Shown: positions 22,901-31,178 of the stretch, piece after piece | Position numbering within the stretch: position 1 is the stretch's first letter | Layout: every line of letters starts with the position of its first letter | NCBI GenBank assembly: GCA_944324655.1 | Contig: CALUXF010000016.1 | Coordinates: 1-34,608, forward strand | DNA from: Candidatus Avelusimicrobium aviculae | Lineage (GTDB): Bacteria > Elusimicrobiota > Elusimicrobia > Elusimicrobiales > Elusimicrobiaceae | Reading direction: 5' to 3' | DNA length: 34,608 nucleotides | Program-made: the position numbers and the translations under genes | The notes under the pieces: model-generated | Database searches by the model: none | Told to the model about the DNA's origin: nothing | Seen by the model: the letters and a program-made list of their open reading frames with translations, nothing else

Positions 22901-23992
22901 CTATTCGTTTCCAAAAATGGTGTTTAATTGGCGGTTTACCCGGTAGAAAGTGGCGCATTTGGGCATATCTTTTAAGCGTTTGGCGCCAATATACGTCATG
23001 CAGCTTCTCATGCCGCCAAGCAGGTGAAGCAGGGTGTGTTCTATGGGGCCGCGGTAAGGCAGCTCCACCACTTTCCCTTCGCTGGCGCGGTATTTTTTCA
23101 TGCCGCCGTAGTGTTTTTCCTGGGCGTATTCGGAACTCATGCCGTAGAATTTTTTATATTGTTTGGTTTCTATGGTCATGGCGCAGGTTTTGTCGTCAAT
23201 AAAATTTACCTCAGGCGTTTGAAAGTGTTTTTCGCACATTTCCCCGCCGCTTTCCGCATGGCCGGCCAGCATGCCGCCCAGCATGACAAAATCCGCCCCG
23301 GCGCAGAAACTTTTGCATACGTCACCCGGTACGGTGCATCCTCCGTCGGCGCAAATCATGCCGCCCACGCCGTGGGCTGCGTCCGCGCATTCTATGACGG
23401 TGGAAAATTGGGGCCGCCCTACGCCGGTTAATTTGCGGGTGGTGCATACGGAGCCGGGCCCAATGCCTACTTTAACGATATCGGCCCCGTTTAAAATTAA
23501 ATCTTCACACATGTCCCCGGTTACCACGTTTCCGGCCATAATTAAGGCCTTGGGCCAGGCTTGGCGCACTTTTTTAATGTAGCTGATTAAATAGGGGGAA
23601 TAGCCGTTTGCCACGTCCACACAAATATTTTGGATTAAGCCGCTTTGCATGACTTGGCTTAGTTTTTCAAAGTCCGCGTCGGACACGCCGGAACTGACAA
23701 ACAAAAACTGGTTGTCTTTGTTATTTTTTAGAAAATCTATGATTTCTTGCGCGGTGTAATGTTTATGCAAAGCGGTGAAAAGATGGAGCTTTTGCATTTC
23801 TTTGGCAATTTCAAAAGTGCCGGTGGTTGCCATGTTGGCGGCAACAACTCCCGTACCTTTTAGCACGGTTGGACACCATTTAAAAATATATTCGCGCTCA
23901 ATATCCACTTCACTGCGTGACGCCAAGGCGGAGCGTTTGGGGCGCAGCAGCACATCACAATAATCTAATTGGATATCGTCATAAATTCTCAT
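22901..23992 (-). CDS. guaC: GMP reductase
   Basis: The 363-residue TIM-barrel enzyme converts GMP to IMP with NADPH. The catalytic loop is GIGPGSVCTTR with Cys183. The ends of the sequence (YDDIQLDYCDVLLRPKRS at the N-terminus, GGMRSCMTYIGA near the C-terminus) and the lack of CBS domains favour GuaC over IMP dehydrogenase. I start at 23992, where GGAGG lies 5 nt before the ATG, instead of an in-frame codon 15 nt earlier. It diverges from the pilin cluster. Confidence 0.88.
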   Translation of the reverse strand: MRIYDDIQLDYCDVLLRPKRSALASRSEVDIEREYIFKWCPTVLKGTGVVAANMATTGTFEIAKEMQKLHLFTALHKHYTAQEIIDFLKNNKDNQFLFVSSGVSDADFEKLSQVMQSGLIQNICVDVANGYSPYLISYIKKVRQAWPKALIMAGNVVTGDMCEDLILNGADIVKVGIGPGSVCTTRKLTGVGRPQFSTVIECADAAHGVGGMICADGGCTVPGDVCKSFCAGADFVMLGGMLAGHAESGGEMCEKHFQTPEVNFIDDKTCAMTIETKQYKKFYGMSSEYAQEKHYGGMKKYRASEGKVVELPYRGPIEHTLLHLLGGMRSCMTYIGAKRLKDMPKCATFYRVNRQLNTIFGNE

Positions 23993-24058
23993 AAAAACCT
24001 CCGGCAAATTGAAGCCTTAAATCCGCCTTATATCATAGCAAATTAAAAGGGGTAAAAC

Positions 24059-24088
24059 TTTACGCTGGGCGGGGTATTTAGTTATAAT
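24059..24088 (+). promoter_or_regulatory. Promoter of the three-gene pilin cluster
   Basis: TTTACG (24059-24064) and TATAAT (24083-24088) are 18 bp apart, followed by a leader of about 45 nt with a GGAGG ribosome site (24131-24135). Confidence 0.55.
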
Positions 24089-24140
24089 TGGTATTGTAAT
24101 TGTTTTAAAAAATCATACACTATGTTTAGTGGAGGTTTGT

Positions 24141-24584
24141 ATGAAGAAAGGTTTTACCCTGATAGAGTTGCTGGCGGTGGTGCTGATTATGGGTATTTTG
24201 TCGGCCATTGCCATGCCGCAGTATCGCCGCAGTTTGAACAGGGCGCGTATGGCGGAAGCGTCCAATATGCTTACCCCTATGTTTGAGTCGCGCGAACGCT
24301 GGGCTATTGAAAACGGGCACCGTTCTTTTGCCGTATCCGGCGGGGCGGGCTTTGCCGCTACCATGTTGGATATTGGCGTAAAAGGGGCCAACAGTGTTTC
24401 AGGTGCTAAAATTACTACGACCAATTATGAGTATGATTTATCCAAACCTACCGTAGTGACTGGCAAACTTCTCAGAGGAAGCGGCGTGAAAGGAACTGTT
24501 TTTGCCTATGACGGCAATAAAATGTATTGCTGCGGAACCTCTTGCGAAGATGTATTTAACTTTGATGAAACAAGATGTTTTTAA
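24141..24584 (+). CDS. Type IV pilin-like protein 1
   Basis: The 147-residue protein has leader MKKG and mature FTLIELLAVVLIMGILSAIA, a class III pilin N-terminus with Glu5. A short variable head with a C-terminal Cys cluster (CCGTSC, then a final Cys) follows. GGAGG lies 5 nt before the ATG at 24141; a GTG 12 nt earlier is rejected because it overlaps that site. It is first of three tandem pilin genes. A minor pilin or competence-type pseudopilin role is likely. Confidence 0.87.
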   Translation: MKKGFTLIELLAVVLIMGILSAIAMPQYRRSLNRARMAEASNMLTPMFESRERWAIENGHRSFAVSGGAGFAATMLDIGVKGANSVSGAKITTTNYEYDLSKPTVVTGKLLRGSGVKGTVFAYDGNKMYCCGTSCEDVFNFDETRCF

Positions 24585-24597
24585 AGGATAGCATGTT

Positions 24598-25080
24598 ATG
24601 AAAAATAAAAAAGGTTTTACATTAATAGAAGTGTTGACGGTAGTGATTATTATAGGTATTTTGTCTTCTTTGGCGTTGCCGCAGTACCGCCGGGTGGTGG
24701 AGCGCGCCCGCGCGGCGGAGGCTATGGCCGCTTTAAAAAACTTGTATGACTCCAGTGAACGCTTGGCTGTGAATTTTGGCTATGATGATTACAATTCCTT
24801 ATTTAATAATCCCCCTACCAACGAAATTGGCATAGGGCGTTTGGATATGTTTCAAGACAGTGGGGCCAGTATGGATAAAAATTCCGTTTTAACTACGGAA
24901 AATTTCCAATATAAATTTATTAGCGGCAGCCGCATCGGCGCTAAAAGAGTTGGCGGACATTATGGGGGCACTTGTATTGTTTTTAACCGGGACGACCAAA
25001 CCCTCTCCTGCGTGGGAGAGCAAGCCGCTTGCGATGTGTATGACTTGCCCCGTACTACCAGCGTGGCTTGTAACTTTTAG
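24598..25080 (+). CDS. Type IV pilin-like protein 2
   Basis: The 160-residue protein has a prepilin leader (MKNKKG, then mature FTLIEVLTVVIIIGILSSLA). PQYRRVVERARAAEAMAALK continues the long N-terminal helix. Four Cys in the last third could form two disulfides. It starts 13 nt after the first pilin gene. Head-domain sequence differs strongly from its neighbours, so these are distinct subunits and not recent copies. Confidence 0.87.
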   Translation: MKNKKGFTLIEVLTVVIIIGILSSLALPQYRRVVERARAAEAMAALKNLYDSSERLAVNFGYDDYNSLFNNPPTNEIGIGRLDMFQDSGASMDKNSVLTTENFQYKFISGSRIGAKRVGGHYGGTCIVFNRDDQTLSCVGEQAACDVYDLPRTTSVACNF

Positions 25081-25090
25081 GAGATATATT

Positions 25091-25573
25091 ATGAAGAAAG
25101 GTTTTACATTAATAGAACTGTTAGTGGCCGTAATTATTATGACGCTGTTGGTTACTATGGCGGTGCCGTTGTATGAAAAAACGGTGGAAAAATCCCGCGC
25201 GGCGGAAGCGCGTGTTTTGCTAAAAAAGATAGCGGATTCCAAAACCCGTTTATTATCTTCCATGGAGTTGGAATCTTTTGCGGGGCATGTTCCTTCCGCC
25301 TTTACGGCCAAGAGCTTAGATGTGCAAATGTCTGGTACCTCCTCCGGGAGAGGATCTGGGGCTATTTTAACGACTGACGCGTTTACTTATCGCTTTTTCC
25401 CAGCCTCAGATGCAGACAAAGTTTGTTGTTCCCGCAGAGCGGGCGATACGGCCGGGGTTTCTTTTTGGTATGACCCTACTCCTGCAACCGGGGGGGATTT
25501 CTATTGTACCGGCGGCGCGGATAAATGCAGTGTATATGGTATGACCAGCCGCAGCGGCGGTACTTGTAACTAA
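25091..25573 (+). CDS. Type IV pilin-like protein 3
   Basis: The 160-residue protein begins MKKG, then mature FTLIELLVAVIIMTLLVTMA. The helix continues with EKSRAAEARVLLKK; the head is Ser/Gly/Thr-rich with several Cys near the end. I start at 25091, 10 nt after the stop of pilin 2, preceded by GGAG; the open frame extends upstream into pilin 2 but that part is not pilin-like. A strong terminator closes the cluster. Confidence 0.87.
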   Translation: MKKGFTLIELLVAVIIMTLLVTMAVPLYEKTVEKSRAAEARVLLKKIADSKTRLLSSMELESFAGHVPSAFTAKSLDVQMSGTSSGRGSGAILTTDAFTYRFFPASDADKVCCSRRAGDTAGVSFWYDPTPATGGDFYCTGGADKCSVYGMTSRSGGTCN

Positions 25574-25597
25574 TCAAACTTTCTGGTTTTAAACAAG

Positions 25598-25627
25598 AAA
25601 CCCCGGGGTACCCGGGGTTTTTTGTTT
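25598..25627 (+). terminator. Terminator of the pilin cluster
   Basis: AAACCCCGGG (25598-25607) pairs with CCCGGGGTTT (25611-25620) around GTA, then TTTTGTTT. Confidence 0.85.
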
Positions 25628-25639
25628 GTGAAAGAAATA

Positions 25640-26467
25640 CTATATTTTGGTGCCGGGCGCCACATCTTTTGTAATCCACTTGTTCGCGCCCAACACGGAG
25701 CCTTTTCCTATGGTTACGTTGCCCAGTACGGTGGTTTCGGCGTAGATAATAACGTTATCTTCTATATTGGGGTGGCGTTTAATGCCTTTTACCGGGTTAC
25801 CGTCTTTGTCTAGCGGGAAACTTTTTGCCCCCAGCGTAACCCCTTGGTAAAGTTTTACGTGTGCCCCTATAACGCATGTTTCCCCAATTACCACGCCTGT
25901 GCCATGGTCAATAAAGAACCCCGGGCCTATCTGGGCCCCCGGGTGGATGTCTATACCGGTTAGGCTGTGGGCGTATTCGGTAATAATGCGGGGAATAAAA
26001 CGCACCCCCTGTTGCTGTAAGGCGTGCGCCATGCGGTAGTAAGCTACGGCCAATACGCCGGGATAGCAAAGAAGCGGTTCCAATTCATCGCAAGCGGCGG
26101 GATCTCCCTCAAACGCGGCCTGTACGTCGGCAATCAGCAAACGCTGTATGTCTGGCAATTGCTGCATAAAGCGGCGGGTAATGGTTTTTGCCTGGGCTTT
26201 GCATATGGCGCACGTGCCGGACCCGTCGCACTGGAAGCAAAGCGCGTTTACCAGTTGTTTTTCCAGCTTCTTGGCGCACCATTCCAAACGGGTCGCGCTG
26301 GCAAAACGCCTTACGGTGGGGGGATATTGGAACAGATAATCTTTTAATTCGGTAATCACTTCTATAACGGTTTTGGCGTCCGGAGTATATTTCGTCCGTT
26401 CGTGAAATTTTTTGCCAAAAGCGTCTTTCAAGGCCGTTAAAATAGTTTTGTAATTTGTTTTTTGCAT
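25640..26467 (-). CDS. cysE: Serine O-acetyltransferase with an N-terminal four-Cys motif
   Basis: The 275-residue protein ends in a left-handed beta-helix acetyltransferase domain with TGIDIHPGAQIG, FFIDHGTGVVIGE and KLYQGVTLGAKSF, diagnostic for CysE/EpsC. It transfers acetyl from acetyl-CoA to serine, the first step of cysteine synthesis. The N-terminal helical domain contains C77-x2-C80 and C86-x2-C89 (CFQCDGSGTCAIC), a zinc-ribbon or knuckle pattern that I do not associate with standard CysE. It begins 2 nt after lptB ends and is last in the LPS gene run; no cysteine synthase is nearby. Confidence 0.85.
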   Translation of the reverse strand: MQKTNYKTILTALKDAFGKKFHERTKYTPDAKTVIEVITELKDYLFQYPPTVRRFASATRLEWCAKKLEKQLVNALCFQCDGSGTCAICKAQAKTITRRFMQQLPDIQRLLIADVQAAFEGDPAACDELEPLLCYPGVLAVAYYRMAHALQQQGVRFIPRIITEYAHSLTGIDIHPGAQIGPGFFIDHGTGVVIGETCVIGAHVKLYQGVTLGAKSFPLDKDGNPVKGIKRHPNIEDNVIIYAETTVLGNVTIGKGSVLGANKWITKDVAPGTKI

Positions 26468-26469
26468 AA

Positions 26470-27189
26470 TTACATTTTAAAATCTTCACCTAAATACAGG
26501 CGGCGGGCGTCTTTATCGTTAAGCAGGGTGTTTTGGTCCCCTTCCACTAAAATTTTACCGTCATAAATCAAATAGGCGCGTTCCGTAAGGGGCAGGGTTT
26601 CGCGTACGTTATGGTCCGTAATTAAAACGCCGATGCCCTTGTCTTTGAGTTTAAAAATCATTTTGCGCAGGTCCGCCACAGTGATGGGGTCAATCCCCAC
26701 GAACGGCTCGTCCAGCAGGATGATTTTGGGGTTACTTATCATGCAGCGGGCAATTTCCATACGGCGCTTTTCTCCGCCGGAAAGCGTCCACGCTTTTTGT
26801 TTGGCCAAACGGGTGAGGCCAAATTCCGCCAGCAGTTCTTCTACCCGGCGTTTTTGTTCTGCCTTGTTGTCCAAAATACGCTCCAGTACCGCCAGCAGGT
26901 TTTCTTCCACCGTCAGCCCTTTAAAAATGGTAGGTTCCTGGGCTAAATAGCCTAAACCATGGCGTGCGCGCTGGAACATGGGCAGCGAGGTCACATCATC
27001 GTTATCAATAAACACTTGCCCGCTGGTGGGGCGGATAAACCCCACCATCATATAAAAAGAAGTGGTTTTCCCGGCGCCGTTGGGGCCCAACAGCCCTACA
27101 ATCTCTCCGGATTTTACGTGAATATTTACCCCTTTTACCACCATGCGGTCTTTGTATACTTTTTTGATTTCTTCGCTGCGCAGTTCCAT
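26470..27189 (-). CDS. lptB: LPS export ABC transporter ATP-binding protein
   Basis: The 239-residue ATPase powers extraction of LPS from the inner membrane with LptFG. Walker A GPNGAGKTT is at 35-43, followed by the LptB-typical SFYMMVG; the Q-loop is AQEPTIF, the signature LSGGEKRRMEIAR, Walker B IILLDEPF and the switch His lies in ITDHNVRE. AAGGGG precedes the ATG. It lies 13 nt after lptA. LptF, LptG, LptD and LptE are not in the window. Confidence 0.93.
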   Translation of the reverse strand: MELRSEEIKKVYKDRMVVKGVNIHVKSGEIVGLLGPNGAGKTTSFYMMVGFIRPTSGQVFIDNDDVTSLPMFQRARHGLGYLAQEPTIFKGLTVEENLLAVLERILDNKAEQKRRVEELLAEFGLTRLAKQKAWTLSGGEKRRMEIARCMISNPKIILLDEPFVGIDPITVADLRKMIFKLKDKGIGVLITDHNVRETLPLTERAYLIYDGKILVEGDQNTLLNDKDARRLYLGEDFKM

Positions 27190-27202
27190 AAATTAACCCC
27201 TT

Positions 27203-28096
27203 TTAAAATTTGTCGTTGATTTCTGCCTTGTTTATTTCGTCTGACACAATCCATCCAGCCACCTTGCCTTTAAACGATACTTTTCGGCTTTCATTATCCA
27301 AATCAGCCCGGTCTGCAATAATGGCAAAGGTGCCTTCTTCCATTTTTCCTTGCCCAAGCACGCGCGAACCATAGGCATAGGAACGGTTGTTTTTGCCGTC
27401 AAATTCTATTGTTTGCGCCGTTAAAGAGTGGTTGGGGGTGGTTACTTTGGCGTTTCCTTCCAATATGGCGTATTCATCCCCCTGGCGGACGGATAATTTA
27501 TCCGCCGTAACCGTGGCCAGCCCGTATTCGGTAGGGCGGCGCAGGGTAACGTTTTGGTATAAATTATACGTTTGGTTATTTATATTAAAAGTTGCCCGGC
27601 GGGCCTGGGCATTGGTGGTTACGTGGTCTATGTCTGTGTATTTTAGACGGACAAAATTATTTTTATTGGTTGAGCGCAGTTCCCCGGTGGCGGAAGTATA
27701 ATTATAGAACCCGCTGTCTGCCTGCGCCTCATACACGGGGCCTTGGGCGGGGGCTTGCTTTATATATACATTGCCAGAAGCGGAAAACGTGCCTTTTTTA
27801 CGGTCAGACAAGGCGTAATCAGAGCGGAAAGTATATACTCCGTTATCATAATATACGTGGCCTTTAAATTCTTCTTGTTCTTTTTCCGGGTAGATTACCC
27901 AGCTGTCACTGGAAACAATGCCTCCCAACGTTTTGGGTACTTCAAACGTGGGCTTTTTTTCTTTGGCCTTTTCTGTGGCTTTTACTACTTTCGGGACGGG
28001 ATTTTTCAATACGGGTCCTTCCATTTTAACGCTGGCGCATCCTGCCGCCAACAGCGGTAAAAGCAAAAAAGGAAAAAAGTAAATGGATTTTTTCAT
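27203..28096 (-). CDS. lptA: LptA-like LPS transport protein, predicted lipoprotein
   Basis: The 297-residue protein has OstA/LptA-type repeats (VYTFRSDYALSDRKKGTFSASG, then ATVTADKLSVRQGDEYAILEG) that build the beta-jellyroll bridge for LPS. It is unusual in carrying a lipobox (LAAG, Cys20), a charged linker (about 25-50) and roughly 100 residues more than typical LptA. Membrane anchoring would tether the bridge. Its start overlaps the lptC stop by 4 nt (ATGA). Order lptC-lptA-lptB supports the call. Confidence 0.82.
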   Translation of the reverse strand: MKKSIYFFPFLLLPLLAAGCASVKMEGPVLKNPVPKVVKATEKAKEKKPTFEVPKTLGGIVSSDSWVIYPEKEQEEFKGHVYYDNGVYTFRSDYALSDRKKGTFSASGNVYIKQAPAQGPVYEAQADSGFYNYTSATGELRSTNKNNFVRLKYTDIDHVTTNAQARRATFNINNQTYNLYQNVTLRRPTEYGLATVTADKLSVRQGDEYAILEGNAKVTTPNHSLTAQTIEFDGKNNRSYAYGSRVLGQGKMEEGTFAIIADRADLDNESRKVSFKGKVAGWIVSDEINKAEINDKF

Positions 28097-28629
28097 GCCG
28101 GGTTTTTTATTTCTTCCACCGTTTGGGGAAGCTGCGTGCTTTGATTTTTAAATTCTATTTTAGTTAATTTGGAATTGGTTTCTATTCCGTTCTTGGCGGT
28201 GGTGCGCACCCCGCCGCGGGTAACCAGGGTTTTTGCGTTAGTCCACACCCGGTCTTTGTCTACATCATAATACATGTAATCGGTTTCTAAAACCAAATTT
28301 TGGGTAAAAGAAAGGGCTTTTACTTTTCCTTTTAAAGTAACTGTTTTTTTAGGGTAATTAAATATACCTCGGGTGGCGGTTATTTTGGCGGAATCCTGTC
28401 CGTTTTCTTTTAAAATAAGCTCCGGGCTGTCCAAGGCGGCGTTTTGCATGTCGGAAAAGTCTACATCTTTGGAATTCAACATCCAGCGTTTTTGGCTGTC
28501 CTTGGACTCAAAAATAGAAACGGTGTTCGCTTTTTGCATACCCGGGTCCTCATTAGGAGAGAAGTTCTTCTCTGAACCGCAAGCGCCCAATGCCAATATT
28601 ATAAAAAGCCAAGAGAGGTTTTTTTTCAT
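28093..28629 (-). CDS. lptC: LptC-like LPS export protein, predicted lipoprotein
   Basis: The 178-residue protein has an N-terminal lipobox (Leu14-Gly15-Ala16-Cys17) and an LptC/OstA-type periplasmic domain: SKDVDFSDMQNAALDSPEL, then ITATRGIFNYPKKTVTLKG. LptC normally accepts LPS from LptBFG and passes it to LptA. In E. coli LptC is anchored by a membrane helix; a lipid anchor here would do the same job. Overlaps kdsD and lptA by 4 nt each. Confidence 0.8.
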   Translation of the reverse strand: MKKNLSWLFIILALGACGSEKNFSPNEDPGMQKANTVSIFESKDSQKRWMLNSKDVDFSDMQNAALDSPELILKENGQDSAKITATRGIFNYPKKTVTLKGKVKALSFTQNLVLETDYMYYDVDKDRVWTNAKTLVTRGGVRTTAKNGIETNSKLTKIEFKNQSTQLPQTVEEIKNPA

Positions 28630-29618
28630 TTTTTGTCCACCAAAGCGATGTATTCTATTAAGTCTTTTTCATCCACAATGCCCACCACTTTACCGTTTTT
28701 GTTTAAAACGGGAAGGTTGTCTACACCGGTGGAGTGAATCATTTTAGCCGCTTCCACGGCGGGGGCGTCCTCGGTTAAAAAGCGGGGGTTTTTAGTCATT
28801 AGCTGGGTGATATTGCATTTTAAAATATCCGCCCCTTTTTGTAAGGCGCGGCGCAAGTCACCGTCTGTAAAATAGCCTTTCAGCTTGCCGTGCTTATCTA
28901 CAATGCTGGTGGCGCCGGCGGCGTCGCTTTGGGTCATTACCAACAGCGCGTCCTGCACGGTGGCGTTTTCCCTCAGGGTGGGGTTTGACTTTCCGGTGCG
29001 CATAACGTCTTTTACTTTTTGCAGTAACAATTTGCCTAAAGAGCCGCCCGGATGGAAAACCGCAAAGTCGCGCTTTTCAAAATGTTTAATTTTCATTAGG
29101 CACAAAGCCATCGCGTCCCCTACGGCCAAGGTGGCGGTGGTGGAGCAGGTAGGGGCTAAATTATAGGGGCAGGCCTCTCGTTTGATATGAATTTGTATAT
29201 GAATATCTGACATTTCCGCCAGTTTAGACTGGGCGTGCCCCGTCATGGAAATAATGGTTAATTTGCGCCGCTCCAAAGAAGGAAGAATTTTGTTTATTTC
29301 TTCCGTCTGGCCGGAAAAAGAAATGGCCAAAATAATGTCTCCCGGCATAATCATGCCCAAATCCCCATGCAAAGCCTCTACCGGGTGTATAAAAATGGCC
29401 GGCGTACCCGTAGAAGCCATGGTGGCGGCTATTTTACGTCCGATAAGCCCGCTTTTCCCTATGCCGATAATGACCACCCTTCCTTTGCATTTGGCAATAG
29501 CGTGCACCGCTTTTAGAAAGTTTTCGTCCAAGCTTTGTTGGGTTAACGCCAACGCTTCGTGTTCCAATTTTAAAACCTGTTTAGCTGTATTTAAAATTTC
29601 TTGTTTTGTGTAAGGCAT
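28626..29618 (-). CDS. kdsD: Arabinose-5-phosphate isomerase
   Basis: The 330-residue protein converts ribulose-5-phosphate to arabinose-5-phosphate, the first Kdo step. An N-terminal SIS domain has VVIIGIGKSGLIGRKIAATM, STGTPAIFIHPVEALHGDLG and ISFSGQTEEI. A linker and two CBS domains follow (about 205-330). This is the KdsD/KpsF/GutQ layout, and the neighbouring kdsA and lpt genes favour KdsD. GGAG precedes the ATG, 3 nt after the 60-residue gene. Confidence 0.92.
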   Translation of the reverse strand: MPYTKQEILNTAKQVLKLEHEALALTQQSLDENFLKAVHAIAKCKGRVVIIGIGKSGLIGRKIAATMASTGTPAIFIHPVEALHGDLGMIMPGDIILAISFSGQTEEINKILPSLERRKLTIISMTGHAQSKLAEMSDIHIQIHIKREACPYNLAPTCSTTATLAVGDAMALCLMKIKHFEKRDFAVFHPGGSLGKLLLQKVKDVMRTGKSNPTLRENATVQDALLVMTQSDAAGATSIVDKHGKLKGYFTDGDLRRALQKGADILKCNITQLMTKNPRFLTEDAPAVEAAKMIHSTGVDNLPVLNKNGKVVGIVDEKDLIEYIALVDKK

Positions 29619-29621
29619 ATA

Positions 29622-29804
29622 TTACTCCGTCAGCCAAGGCGTTGTTTCGGGCACGGGCCGTTTGGGGGCAAAAGTGTCCGGCAATAAATTAAAAGTAATT
29701 TTTAATGCAATAAATAATAACGCCACGCAACCCGCCGCCAGTGCCAGCGTTTTTAAATGCCATTTCAAAGAAGGTTCCCAGCGGGAGGGGGTGTTTTGTG
29801 TCAT
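29622..29804 (-). CDS. Small single-helix membrane protein
   Basis: The 60-residue protein has one hydrophobic segment (about 19-41) with a short polar N-terminus and a Pro-rich C-terminal tail. It is joined to kdsA by a one-base TAATG overlap and ends 3 nt before kdsD, so it is very likely translated. It sits between kdsA and kdsD, in a run where other Gram-negatives often carry kdsC, but it has no phosphatase motif and cannot replace KdsC. Function unknown; a role in inner-membrane LPS assembly is a guess. Confidence 0.7.
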   Translation of the reverse strand: MTQNTPSRWEPSLKWHLKTLALAAGCVALLFIALKITFNLLPDTFAPKRPVPETTPWLTE

Positions 29805-30631
29805 TATTTAAACTTTTTTACCACTGCGTCAATAGCGCAGAGTTGTTTGCACATGGTTTGCGCTTGCTGTAAAGTAAGCGAGTTAGGCCCGTCGGAAAGG
29901 GCGTGGTCCGGGTCTGGGTGGGCCTCAAAAAATACGCCCGCGATGCCTAAAGCGGTTGCCGCTTTGGCCAGTACCGGCGCCATGGCGCGGTTGCCTCCGG
30001 TGGCGCAGCCCAACGCTCCCGGTTTTTGTACGGAGTGGGTCGCGTCAAAAATAACGGGATAGCCAAACCCTTTCATTACTTCCAAAGAGCGCATATCCAC
30101 CACCAAATCCCCATAGCCAAAGCTGGCGCCGCGTTCGGTAAGCATAATATTATGGTTACCCTGGGATTCTATTTTTTTAATGATTTGCTCCATCGCGCCG
30201 GGGGCTAAAAACTGGCCTTTTTTAATGTTTACCGTTTTGCCGGTGGCGGCACAGGCTAAAATCAAATCTGTCTGGCGGCACAAGAACGCCGGGATTTGCA
30301 AAATATCGGCCACTTGGGCGGCTTCTTCGGCTTGCCACGGCTCGTGCACGTCTACCAGCAAAGGAAGCCCGGTTTCTTTTTTGGCTTGGGCTAAAATCTC
30401 AAGCCCCAGGGCCAAGCCGGGGCCGCGGTAAGCGTCCACAGAAGTGCGGTTTGCTTTATCGTAAGAAGCTTTTAAAATATACGGGTGTTTGGTTTTAGCG
30501 ATGATATTTTTAAGCTTTTTAACGGTGGAAAGGTAGTGCTTTTTGCTTTCAATAACACAGGTGCCCGCCATAAACACCAGCGGTAAATGGTTTGCTATTT
30601 TTATATTGCCTATTTTGATTGTTTTTTGCAT
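29804..30631 (-). CDS. kdsA: Kdo-8-phosphate synthase
   Basis: The 275-residue TIM-barrel aldolase condenses arabinose-5-phosphate with phosphoenolpyruvate. Motifs include LKASYDKANRTS, DVHEPWQ and FDATHSVQKPG. Cys25 in AGTCVIES marks the metal-dependent class, as in Aquifex, where E. coli has Asn; the other ligands fit His in DATHSV, Glu in FFEAHPDPDH and the Asp that follows. No strong Shine-Dalgarno is seen; TATCAT lies 7 nt before the ATG. It heads the run to kdsD, lptCAB and cysE. Confidence 0.92.
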   Translation of the reverse strand: MQKTIKIGNIKIANHLPLVFMAGTCVIESKKHYLSTVKKLKNIIAKTKHPYILKASYDKANRTSVDAYRGPGLALGLEILAQAKKETGLPLLVDVHEPWQAEEAAQVADILQIPAFLCRQTDLILACAATGKTVNIKKGQFLAPGAMEQIIKKIESQGNHNIMLTERGASFGYGDLVVDMRSLEVMKGFGYPVIFDATHSVQKPGALGCATGGNRAMAPVLAKAATALGIAGVFFEAHPDPDHALSDGPNSLTLQQAQTMCKQLCAIDAVVKKFK

Positions 30632-30730
30632 ATACCTAATGATAACAAATTTAGAGGGAAAAAGTACCTATACAACCCGCAGGGAAAAACGGGCGGAAAC
30701 CGTGTTTTGCAAAGCGGGGTTGTTTCTAAT

Positions 30731-30754
30731 AAAAACCCGGGCTTGGGCCCGGGT
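30731..30754 (-). terminator. Terminator of dut
   Basis: ACCCGGGC (30735-30742) pairs with GCCCGGGT (30747-30754) around a 4-nt loop, followed on the minus strand by TTTTATT. Confidence 0.8.
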
Positions 30755-30759
30755 AAATT

Positions 30760-31176
30760 TTATTTGTTTCCCGTACTGCCAAAGCCGCCGCTTCCGCGGG
30801 CGGTATCTGTCAGTTCCGCGGCTTCTTCAAAAGAGGGGTAGAGGGTGGGAAGCACGACTAATTGGGCTATTTTCTGCCCGGCCTCAAAAATAAATTCCTG
30901 CGGATTTAAATTGTACATGCATACAATTAATTCCCCGCGGTAAGGGGCGTCTATCAGCCCGGCCATTGCTTTAACCCCTTTGCTTTCCACTGAGCTTTTT
31001 CCCCAAATAACGCCGGATGTGTTTTCCGGCAGTTCTACGGCTATGCCCGTGTGTACGTGGCTGATAGCGTGAGGGGGAAGAACGGTCCGTTCCAGGGCAA
31101 ACAAATCGGCCCCGGAATCCGTGGCGTGGGCGCGCACAGGCAGTTTGGCGTTAGGATGTAATTTTTTTACTTTCAT
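30760..31176 (-). CDS. dut: dUTP diphosphatase
   Basis: The 138-residue trimeric dUTPase hydrolyses dUTP to dUMP and keeps uracil out of DNA. The five motifs are present: DSGADLFAL, GKSSVESKG, GLIDAPYRGE (with the catalytic Asp), AGQKIAQLVV and the C-terminal RGSGGFGSTG that closes over the active site. The length is typical. It starts 2 nt after the HEAT-type gene and probably shares its transcript. Confidence 0.93.
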   Translation of the reverse strand: MKVKKLHPNAKLPVRAHATDSGADLFALERTVLPPHAISHVHTGIAVELPENTSGVIWGKSSVESKGVKAMAGLIDAPYRGELIVCMYNLNPQEFIFEAGQKIAQLVVLPTLYPSFEEAAELTDTARGSGGFGSTGNK

Positions 31177-31178
31177 GG

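Noticed and set aside
22901-23992. IMP dehydrogenase as the identity of the guaC product
   Set aside because: The protein is short, has no CBS insertion and has GMP reductase-like ends, although the catalytic Cys loop is shared by both enzymes.
29622-29804. The 60-residue protein as a KdsC replacement
   Set aside because: It has no DxDx(T/V) phosphatase motif and is a single-helix membrane protein.
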